A stretch of 5,011 nucleotides of DNA from Armatimonadota bacterium. GTDB taxonomy: Bacteria; Armatimonadota; UBA5829. Positions 1-5,011 of the stretch are shown one piece after another (within the stretch, counting starts at the first letter, position 1; each line of letters starts with the position of its first letter). The position numbers were made by a program, and so were the translations under genes. The notes beneath the pieces were generated by a model. The model had not been told where the DNA came from. It ran no database searches and was given only the letters and a program-made list of their open reading frames with translations. The stretch spans positions 1 through 5,011 of the forward strand of contig JAOAGX010000183.1 of assembly GCA_026415535.1 (NCBI GenBank), written 5' to 3'.

Positions 1-15
1 CAAAATAATTGGGCA

Positions 16-26
16 AGTGTCCTCAG
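16..26 (+). repeat. Direct repeat copy 1 (AGTGTCCTCAG)
   Basis: An exact 11-base match to 111-121, with the copies starting 95 bp apart. A chance 11-mer repeat in a stretch this short is uncommon, but the copies are not palindromic and match no operator I know. It could be a regulator site pair or a coincidence. Confidence 0.4.
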
Positions 27-110
27 GTAGGAGGATAGTACGAGTTTGCTGCATAAGCATAAATTAACTTTAGGCACACTCTGTTCAGGCAGGTTCTGCA
101 CCCGTGTGAT

Positions 111-121
111 AGTGTCCTCAG
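111..121 (+). repeat. Direct repeat copy 2 (AGTGTCCTCAG)
   Basis: Second exact copy of the 11-base word at 16-26. It ends 57 bp before the cooC start codon, a position where a regulator site or a transcript leader could lie. No function can be assigned from the sequence. Confidence 0.4.
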
Positions 122-178
122 TCTGATCTAACGCGTCAAAGCACTCCTTGTTCAAGGCGAGAGGCGGTTCTGTCCACG

Positions 179-967
179 ATGAAACTGGCAGTGACAGGAA
201 AAGGCGGGGTGGGGAAGACAACGGTTTGCGCTTTATTGGCGCGAGCCTTCGCCGATGCAGGACGTCGGGTGATTGCAGTTGACGCGGATCCCAACGCTAC
301 CCTCGCTGCCTGTTTGGGTTTCGACGACCCCGATTCCATCACCCCTCTGATCGAGATGGAAGCTCTTATTGAGGAGCGCACCGGAGTGAAGCCGGGTTCC
401 CAGGGAGCCGTGTTTAAGCTAAATCCACGCGTTGAGGACATTCCGGACCGCTTCTGCACGACGAAAGATGGCGTTAGACTGCTCAAGATGGGTGCGCTTA
501 AGCGAGGCGGAAGCGGCTGCTATTGCCCAGAGAACGCCTTTTTGAAAAGCTTGGTGTCCCATCTATTCCTTGTTGACCAAGATGTGCTTATAATGGACAT
601 GGAAGCCGGAATAGAGCATTTTGGTCGCGGCACAGCGCAAGGCGTTGATTGGTTGTTGGTTGTTGTAGAACCAAGTCGCCAAAGCATTGACACAGCAAAG
701 CGGATCAAGTCACTTGCTGAGGACATAGGCCTGGCCCGGATCGGTGTTATTGGCAACAAATGTCGTACTGAGAATGAGCGAGAGTTCATCGAACGTTCGG
801 TTTCACCACTGCCTCTTCTAGGAGCTTTGCCTTACGACGATGGCCTCAGGCTCGCCGAGCAGGAGGGCCGTCCGCCAGAGCCAAGCCGGGCCGCTGTGAG
901 CGAGGAGGTCCAGAGGATAATTGCCCAACTGGAAAACGAGCAGATCGTAAAACGAACACTATCCTAG
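179..967 (+). CDS. cooC: CooC-type CO dehydrogenase nickel-insertion ATPase
   Basis: A 262-residue cytoplasmic MinD/ParA-type (SIMIBI) ATPase that, by family knowledge, uses ATP-driven dimer changes to help load nickel into the C-cluster of CooS. Visible motifs: deviant Walker A GKGGVGKTT at residues 7-15 with the signature lysine K8; the DADPN switch motif at 35-39; a CYC (C-x-C) pair at C114/C116, the metal-binding motif that separates CooC from ordinary MinD/ParA and bridges the dimer in characterised CooC; Walker B-like segment with DMEAGIEHFGRG at 140-151; and GNK at 192-194, where the purine is usually recognised. The length is normal for CooC (about 250-270). The ATG at 179 places the P-loop at the extreme N-terminus as expected; the ribosome binding site is weak (GAGAGG at 159-164, 14 bases away). 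It lies 103 bp upstream of cooS on the same strand, which fits the maturation role. A NifH-like or generic MinD protein is unlikely because of the CxC motif and the neighbour. Confidence 0.95.
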   Translation: MKLAVTGKGGVGKTTVCALLARAFADAGRRVIAVDADPNATLAACLGFDDPDSITPLIEMEALIEERTGVKPGSQGAVFKLNPRVEDIPDRFCTTKDGVRLLKMGALKRGGSGCYCPENAFLKSLVSHLFLVDQDVLIMDMEAGIEHFGRGTAQGVDWLLVVVEPSRQSIDTAKRIKSLAEDIGLARIGVIGNKCRTENEREFIERSVSPLPLLGALPYDDGLRLAEQEGRPPEPSRAAVSEEVQRIIAQLENEQIVKRTLS

Positions 968-1056
968 CCCATCGTGGATGGTCTGTGATTTTTGGTGTAG
1001 TTTGGCCCCTTGTGGGCGTCTTATGCGTCGTTACGGGCAGTGCGGCGCGGTGCGAT
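968..1056 (+). other. cooC-cooS intergenic spacer with weak hairpins
   Basis: The spacer holds two small potential stem-loops: CCATC/GATGG (969-973 with 977-981, 3-base loop), followed 7 bases later by a run of five T, and GCCC/GGGC (1005-1008 with 1014-1017). Both stems are short. They could act as a weak attenuator or mRNA processing site, but neither is a convincing intrinsic terminator, so cooC and cooS may well be cotranscribed. Confidence 0.25.
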
Positions 1057-1063
1057 AGGAGAG
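1057..1063 (+). promoter_or_regulatory. Ribosome binding site of cooS
   Basis: AGGAGAG lies seven bases before the ATG at 1071. It is a strong Shine-Dalgarno match at ideal spacing, much better than the one before cooC, and it fixes the cooS start codon. Confidence 0.8.
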
Positions 1064-1070
1064 TTTAAGT

Positions 1071-3029
1071 ATGGGAGCAAATAGGAAACGAACGGTTGAC
1101 CCGGCCGCGGAGAACCTTTTGAACTGTGCCCTTGAGGAGGGTGCTCGGACAACTTGGGATCGTTGGGAAGCTATGCAGCCCCAGTGCGGGTTCGGCAGCC
1201 TCGGCATCTGTTGTCGCATTTGCAACATGGGGCCGTGTCGTATCGATCCTTTTGGTGATGGGCCGCAAACCGGCGTATGCGGTGCTAACGCCGACACGAT
1301 GGTGGCACGCAATCTTGCTCGCATGATTGCCTCTGGATCGTCAGCGCATTCCGACCACGGTCGCGATGTTGCACACACAATGCTTATGGCGGCCCGTGGT
1401 GAGACGGCCGATTTCACTATCAGGGATGAAACTAAACTTCGCGCGTTGGCTTCGGAATACGGTGTCCAGACAGCCGGCAAAGACGTTGCAACGATTGCCG
1501 AAGAGGTAGCATCAATCGCCTTCTCTGAGTTTGGCCAGCAACACGGTGAATTGCGCTTTCTCAAGAGAGCGCCTGAGAAGCGCCAAAAGATTTGGCGAGA
1601 CCAAGGCGTCGCACCGAGAGGCATTGACCGCGAGGTCGTCCAACTTATGCACGTCACTCACATGGGTGTGGACAACGACTACAAGAGCATAATCAAGCAC
1701 AGCATCCGCGCGGCGTTGGCGGACGGCTGGGGCGGCTCGATGATCGCGACCGACTTGAGTGACGTGCTGTTCGGTTCGCCGGTTCCGATTCGCTCTAAGG
1801 TCAACCTCGGTGTCTTAGAGGAAAATGAGGTCAATATTGTGGTCCATGGCCACGAGCCTACGCTTTCGGAGATGATCGTACAGGCTTCGCGCGACCCAGA
1901 GCTGATCGAGCTGGCCAAATCCAAGGGCGCAAGTGGGATTACACTTGCTGGCATCTGCTGCACGGCCAACGAGATTCTGATGCGCCACGGTATTCCGATC
2001 GCCGGAAATTTTCTCAACCAGGAACTAGCCATCCTGACTGGTGTAGTGGATGCGATGATTGTCGATGTCCAGTGCATAATGCCCGGTCTGAGCGAGCTGA
2101 CAAGGTGCTATCACACCAAACTGATCACGACATCTCCCAAAGCACGATTCCCAGGTGATGTTGAGCACATTGAGTTCCACGAAGATCGTGCGATGGAGGC
2201 AGCTAAGCGCATCATTCGCACCGCCATAGAGAACTTCCCGAACCGCGATAAGAGCCGTGTTCGTACAGCCGGTCCTAGGATGAGTATGGGCCTGGTGGCC
2301 GGCTTCACCGCCGATAATGCGTTCCATTTTCTGGGCGGCAGATATCGAGCTACTTATCGCCCTTTGAACAACGCAATAATCGAAGGTCGAATTCGAGGTC
2401 TAGCTGGTGTAGTCGGCTGCAACAATCCTAACATATGCCAAGACTTCGCGCATCTGGAGATGACCAAAGAGCTGATTAAGAACGATGTTCTCGTTGTCGA
2501 GACAGGTTGCGCGGCGATTGCCTGCGCAAAAGCAGGGCTTCTTGCGCCTGAGGGTGCGCGGTTTGCAGGACGAGGCTTGCAGGAGGTTTGCGAGGCAGTC
2601 GGTATACCGCCGGTGTTGCATTTCGGCTCTTGCGTGGACAACAGCAGAATCCTCGTCGCTCTATGCAACATAATCAACGAAGGCGGTCTCGGCGAGGACT
2701 TGAGCGACATACCTGTTGCCGGGGCTGCACCAGAGTGGATGAGCGAAAAGGCGATCTCAATTGGTTTCTACGTAGTCGCTTCAGGCATATTTACGGTATT
2801 TGGCACACCCCATCCGGTGCTCGGAAGCAAGAATGTGACCGATTACATCTGCGGCGGCATCGAAGAGGACTTTGGAGCACGCTTCGCATTCGAGGAAGAT
2901 CCGATCAAGGCGGCGCATTTGATGATTGACCATATCAACAAGAAACGCGCTGATCTGAAGCTGAGGCCGATGCTTTACGAAGAGGCTCCGGCTGAGGAAC
3001 GCGAAGAAGCCGCCGTCGGCATCAAGTGA
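1071..3029 (+). CDS. cooS: Anaerobic Ni-Fe CO dehydrogenase catalytic subunit CooS
   Basis: A 652-residue cytoplasmic subunit expected to form a homodimer and interconvert CO + H2O with CO2 + 2 H+ + 2 e-. All metal ligands known from Carboxydothermus CODH-II have counterparts. C39 and C47 fit the bridging D-cluster; the C-x7-C spacing points to a [4Fe-4S] D-cluster. C48, C51, C56 and C70 fit the B-cluster. H261, C297, C335, C450, C480 and C521 fit the Ni-Fe C-cluster, C521 lying in HFGSCVDNSR. Acid-base residues H93 and K560 and the nearby I564 are also in place, as is the H93/H96/H102 proton path. The protein is slightly longer than usual (about 630-640), with a Glu-rich C-terminal tail (residues 637-648). 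The C480-C521 interval is shorter than the 50 residues in CODH-II. It is flanked by cooC upstream and a CooF-like gene 100 bp downstream. A hybrid cluster protein (Hcp) is excluded by the ligand set. No acetyl-CoA synthase is adjacent, so it looks like a standalone CooS and not the ACS-bound enzyme. An active enzyme is predicted. Confidence 0.97.
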   Translation: MGANRKRTVDPAAENLLNCALEEGARTTWDRWEAMQPQCGFGSLGICCRICNMGPCRIDPFGDGPQTGVCGANADTMVARNLARMIASGSSAHSDHGRDVAHTMLMAARGETADFTIRDETKLRALASEYGVQTAGKDVATIAEEVASIAFSEFGQQHGELRFLKRAPEKRQKIWRDQGVAPRGIDREVVQLMHVTHMGVDNDYKSIIKHSIRAALADGWGGSMIATDLSDVLFGSPVPIRSKVNLGVLEENEVNIVVHGHEPTLSEMIVQASRDPELIELAKSKGASGITLAGICCTANEILMRHGIPIAGNFLNQELAILTGVVDAMIVDVQCIMPGLSELTRCYHTKLITTSPKARFPGDVEHIEFHEDRAMEAAKRIIRTAIENFPNRDKSRVRTAGPRMSMGLVAGFTADNAFHFLGGRYRATYRPLNNAIIEGRIRGLAGVVGCNNPNICQDFAHLEMTKELIKNDVLVVETGCAAIACAKAGLLAPEGARFAGRGLQEVCEAVGIPPVLHFGSCVDNSRILVALCNIINEGGLGEDLSDIPVAGAAPEWMSEKAISIGFYVVASGIFTVFGTPHPVLGSKNVTDYICGGIEEDFGARFAFEEDPIKAAHLMIDHINKKRADLKLRPMLYEEAPAEEREEAAVGIK

Positions 3030-3056
3030 ATAACTTCCTCTATTCTGGCCAGTTTA

Positions 3057-3077
3057 GGGCTGGGACACTATAAGCCC
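3057..3077 (+). other. Small hairpin downstream of cooS
   Basis: GGGCT (3057-3061) can pair with AGCCC (3073-3077) across an 11-base loop, beginning 28 bases after the cooS stop codon. There is no U-run after it, so it is not a standard intrinsic terminator. It could mark a 3' processing or stabilisation point for the cooC-cooS part of the transcript. The stem is only five base pairs. Confidence 0.3.
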
Positions 3078-3122
3078 GCTCTCCCACTAGCTGGAGAGGG
3101 TCGGAGTGAGGGGGAGCGAGGA
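3078..3122 (+). repeat. Palindromic G-rich intergenic element, REP-like
   Basis: CTCTCC (3079-3084) pairs with GGAGAG (3093-3098) around an 8-base loop, followed by GGTCGGAGTGAGGGGGAG (3099-3116). This layout, a CTCTCCC...GGGAGAGGGTCGG.GTGAGGG palindrome plus G-rich tail, resembles a dispersed repeat that I recall from intergenic regions of many proteobacterial and related genomes. Only one copy is in this window, so repetition is inferred and not seen. The end of the element runs into the ribosome binding site of the next gene. Confidence 0.45.
3118..3122 (+). promoter_or_regulatory. Ribosome binding site deciding the cooF-like start
   Basis: GAGGA ends seven bases before the ATG at 3130. 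This supports that ATG over the in-frame GTG at 3106, which would add eight residues read from the repeat-like element and lacking family similarity. Confidence 0.65.
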
Positions 3123-3129
3123 TTTGCGA

Positions 3130-3651
3130 ATGAAAGGTATGTTAGTAGTAAGGGTTGAGAGGTGTCTTGGGTGTAAGTCTTGCGAGACAGCCTGTGCGGT
3201 TGAGCACTCTAAGAGTAAGAACCTCTATGACGCTATACACGAGACTCCAACACCCCGTGCTCGTGTGAACGTAGCAAATGGCGAGGGATTCGTTGTTCCG
3301 CTACAGTGTCGTCAGTGTGAAGACGCGCCTTGTGTCGAAATTTGTCCCACAAAATCGCTTCGCCGGGCCGATCAGGATAGTCCTGTTATTATTGATCATG
3401 ATCTGTGCATTGGTTGCAAGTGGTGTTTGATTGCGTGTCCGTTTGGTGTTATTGCTCTCGACGAAAGGTCTCGAACCGTTGTGAAATGCGACCAGTGTTT
3501 TGAGCGGTTGGAACGTGGCGAGTTGCCAGCGTGCGTATCCGCGTGTCCGACACGCGCCCTTTCGTTCGAGACAGTAGAAGAAATTCTCATGGCGAAGCGA
3601 GAAAGATTCCTTGTAAAGATCGGGCGCGGACTTGATGGAGAAAACAAATGA
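3130..3651 (+). CDS. cooF: CooF-like four-[4Fe-4S] electron-transfer protein
   Basis: A 173-residue iron-sulfur protein of the CooF/HycB/DmsB family; soluble, with no signal peptide or membrane segment. Its 16 cysteines form the family's four-cluster pattern: C12-x2-C15-x2-C18-x3-C22, C60-x2-C63-x4-C68-x3-C72, C93-x2-C96-x2-C99-x3-C103 and C120-x2-C123-x11-C135-x3-C139, enough for four [4Fe-4S] clusters. Next to CooS the likely role is to accept electrons from the B/D clusters and pass them to the downstream NuoE-NuoF fusion protein. ATG 3130 is preferred because of its ribosome binding site and because the extra residues from GTG 3106 come from a repeat-like element. Its stop overlaps the next start (ATGA, 3648-3651). 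Cysteine codons are mostly TGT (11 of 16), whereas cooS uses mostly TGC (14 of 18), a hint of a different origin. Related HycB/HydN-type subunits of formate or hydrogenase enzymes look alike, so the name rests on context. Confidence 0.88.
   Translation: MKGMLVVRVERCLGCKSCETACAVEHSKSKNLYDAIHETPTPRARVNVANGEGFVVPLQCRQCEDAPCVEICPTKSLRRADQDSPVIIDHDLCIGCKWCLIACPFGVIALDERSRTVVKCDQCFERLERGELPACVSACPTRALSFETVEEILMAKRERFLVKIGRGLDGENK
3637..3640 (+). promoter_or_regulatory. Ribosome binding site inside the end of the cooF-like gene
   Basis: GGAG lies seven bases before the ATG at 3648, within the last codons of the CooF-like gene. Together with the four-base ATGA overlap it supports translational coupling of the two products. 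Confidence 0.65.
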
Positions 3652-5011
3652 GCCGGGTCGCCGAGCCCAAGACAGAGGCCGTCGTTGAAGAGGTACTACG
3701 GCGGTATCCAAGCGAACGGTCATCTCTGATTCCGGTATTGCAAGATCTAAACAGAGAGCTACGTTATCTCCCTGAGGACGCACTTCGGCAGGTCGCCTGC
3801 AGCTTGGGTGTACCTTTGAGCCAGGTCTACCACGTCGCGACTTTCTATGCTGCTTTCTCCCTTACGCCTCGCGGCAAACATACTATCAAGGTTTGTATGG
3901 GAACAGCGTGTCATGTGCGCGGTGCGCCCCGGATATTGGACGAGATCAGCCGACGGCTCGGCATCGCGTCCGGAGAAACCACGGCCGATGGTGAGTTCAC
4001 ACTTGAGACCGTTAACTGTCTAGGTGCGTGCGCGCTTGGGCCGGTTGTTGTTATTGACGACCTTTACTACAAGGCTTCTCCTGCCGGTCTCGACAAACTC
4101 CTTGCTGATGCCAAGGAAGGCAAGGCCGAGGGCGGAATCCCCGTTTCTGTTTTCGATGAGATGCTGGCAAGGCCTCACGATTTTTCTCGCGTTGAGTCCG
4201 GCGGGGTAGGCATTTCTGTTTGTGGGGGTACCGGTTGCCAAGCTTACGGGTGCGAGTCGGTTGCCTCCATGCTCGAGCTTGGCCTGGACAGGTTCGGGAT
4301 CCGCGACAAGGTTGGCCTGCGCAAGACCGGTTGCCACGGCTTCTGCGAACGCGGACCTTTGGTTGTCGTCCGTCCTGAAAACATTTTCTACCAGAAAGTA
4401 AAGCCTGAAGACGTGCCGGAAATAATTAGCCGAACAGTTATTGGTGGGGAAATCATCGATCGCCTGCTTTATACCGAACCTGCCGACGGTAGGGTTATCA
4501 TCAAAGAAGACGAAATTCCATTCTATGCTGGTCAGCAGCGGATCGTTTTCGGAGATAACGGTCACATTCGCCCCGACCGTATTGATGACTACATAGCTCG
4601 CGGCGGCTACCAGGCTCTCGCCAAGGCGCTGAAGATGACTCCAGACGAGATCATCGACGAAATAACCAAGTCGGGCCTGAGGGGTCGCGGAGGCGGAGGA
4701 TTTCCGACAGGCAAGAAGTGGCGTACCTGCCGAAATGCGCATGGCACGCCAAAATATGTCATTTGCAACGCTGACGAAGGTGACCCTGGTGCATATATGG
4801 ACCGAAGCCTTCTTGAGGGCAATCCCCATCGGGTGCTTGAAGGGATGATCATCGGCGCTTACGCGATTGGTTCGAACGAGGGCTACATCTACGTTAGGGA
4901 TGAATACCCGCTAGCGGTCAAGCACGTGTTAATAGCCATCGACCAAGCGCGTGATAGGGGTTATCTAGGCAAGGACATACTTGGAAGCGGCTTCAGCTTC
5001 GACATCAAGGT
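3648..5011 (+). CDS. NuoE-NuoF fusion, NAD(P)H diaphorase subunit (3' truncated by window)
   Basis: An open frame of 454 complete codons with no stop before the window edge. Domain 1 (about 1-155) is NuoE/HoxE-like: a helical N-terminus with the [10 protein letters not shown] segment near 62-71, then a thioredoxin-like fold with [2Fe-2S] ligands C83, C88, C124 and C128. Domain 2 (about 186-280) is the second thioredoxin-like [2Fe-2S] domain seen at the N-terminus of HndC/HydB-type proteins, with C192, C197, C229 and C233 and an additional C202. Domain 3 (from about 283) is NuoF-like: the FMN loop [13 protein letters not shown] at 343-355 and [13 protein letters not shown] at 374-386 for NAD(P)H/FMN binding. 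The GDPGA form is typical of soluble diaphorases (HydB, HndC, HoxF, FdsB) and not of complex I (usually SEPG or MEPG). The [4Fe-4S] (N3-type) cysteines and any C-terminal ferredoxin domain would lie beyond the edge. Predicted role: electron exchange between the CooF-like protein and NAD(P)H, via FMN. NuoE-NuoF fusions are known, for example in HoxF of Ralstonia SH and the beta subunit of Methylobacterium FDH1. NAD versus NADP preference cannot be read here. Confidence 0.93.
   Translation, partial: MSRVAEPKTEAVVEEVLRRYPSERSSLIPVLQDLNRELRYLPEDALRQVACSLGVPLSQVYHVATFYAAFSLTPRGKHTIKVCMGTACHVRGAPRILDEISRRLGIASGETTADGEFTLETVNCLGACALGPVVVIDDLYYKASPAGLDKLLADAKEGKAEGGIPVSVFDEMLARPHDFSRVESGGVGISVCGGTGCQAYGCESVASMLELGLDRFGIRDKVGLRKTGCHGFCERGPLVVVRPENIFYQKVKPEDVPEIISRTVIGGEIIDRLLYTEPADGRVIIKEDEIPFYAGQQRIVFGDNGHIRPDRIDDYIARGGYQALAKALKMTPDEIIDEITKSGLRGRGGGGFPTGKKWRTCRNAHGTPKYVICNADEGDPGAYMDRSLLEGNPHRVLEGMIIGAYAIGSNEGYIYVRDEYPLAVKHVLIAIDQARDRGYLGKDILGSGFSFDIK

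Larger units (their letters stand above)
1..178. other. Leader region upstream of cooC, no gene recognised
   Basis: No coding region can be supported here. One frame is open from base 2 to a TAA at 65-67, giving about 21 residues with no recognisable motif, so the end of an upstream gene cannot be shown or excluded. The stretch contains an 11-bp direct repeat (16-26 and 111-121). I looked for sigma-70, sigma-54, CRP/CooA and FNR type sites and found only half-matches. Any promoter of the operon could lie here or upstream of the window. Confidence 0.5.

Noticed and set aside
2..67. End of an upstream gene in frame 2
   Set aside because: Open for only about 21 residues with no motif; an open stretch this short is expected by chance.
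73..86. Sigma-54 -24/-12 promoter (GGCAC ... TTC)
   Set aside because: The -24 GG is present but the invariant GC of the -12 element is TC at the required spacing.
105..120. CRP/CooA-like site (TGTGA-N6-CCTCA)
   Set aside because: Only the left half matches; the right half should read close to TCACA and does not.
969..993. Intrinsic terminator after cooC
   Set aside because: The stem is only five base pairs and the T-run is short and begins seven bases after the stem; not convincing.
1031..1657. 208-codon open frame on the minus strand over the start of cooS
   Set aside because: Antisense to the B/D-cluster region of cooS, with a low-complexity Ser/Arg/Ala-rich translation. No family features.
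1071..3029. Hybrid cluster protein (Hcp) as an alternative to CooS
   Set aside because: The N-terminal B/D-cluster cysteine pattern, the HGH of the C-cluster, the GSCVDNSR motif and the adjacent cooC all match CooS.
3106..3129. GTG start for the cooF-like gene giving eight more residues
   Set aside because: The added residues come from the G-rich repeat-like element, and the ATG at 3130 has a ribosome binding site at correct spacing and gives the usual CooF N-terminus.
3301..3783. 160-codon minus-strand open frame spanning the cooF-like/fusion junction
   Set aside because: It overlaps two well-supported + strand genes and has no recognisable motif.
4020..4829. 269-codon open frame on the minus strand
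   Set aside because: It lies wholly antisense to the NuoE-NuoF frame, whose conserved domain motifs are clear, and its translation shows no recognisable domain. It is a shadow frame.

Overview
The window carries the start of a carbon monoxide dehydrogenase gene cluster. All genes are on the + strand and run off the right edge. In order they are: a CooC-type nickel-insertion ATPase (179-967); CooS, the anaerobic Ni-Fe CO dehydrogenase catalytic subunit (1071-3029); a four-cluster [4Fe-4S] CooF-like electron-transfer protein (3130-3651); and a long open frame that is cut by the window end (3648-5011+). That last frame fuses a NuoE-like domain, a second thioredoxin-like [2Fe-2S] domain and a NuoF-like FMN/NAD(P)H domain in one polypeptide.

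A coherent reading is that CooC matures the nickel site of CooS, CooS oxidises CO (or reduces CO2), the CooF-like protein carries the electrons, and the NuoE-NuoF fusion exchanges them with NAD(P)H. This would be a soluble CO dehydrogenase:NAD(P)+ oxidoreductase or part of a larger, possibly bifurcating, complex. The CooF-like gene and the fusion gene overlap by four bases (ATGA), which supports a physical or functional link. The partner that would complete the complex (hydrogenase, formate dehydrogenase, NuoG-like subunit or none) lies outside the window. No acetyl-CoA synthase, CooA-type regulator or membrane hydrogenase gene is visible here.

Non-coding parts: 1-178 is a leader without a recognisable gene, holding an 11-bp direct repeat but no convincing promoter. 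968-1070 separates cooC from cooS and has only weak hairpins plus a good ribosome binding site for cooS. 3030-3129 contains a small hairpin followed by a palindromic, G-rich element that resembles a dispersed intergenic repeat, whose end supplies the ribosome binding site of the CooF-like gene.

The organism is a bacterium (Shine-Dalgarno sites, tight spacing, mid-range GC by eye) with anaerobic CO metabolism. A Desulfobacterota-like or other anaerobic lineage is plausible, but the sequence alone does not fix the phylum.
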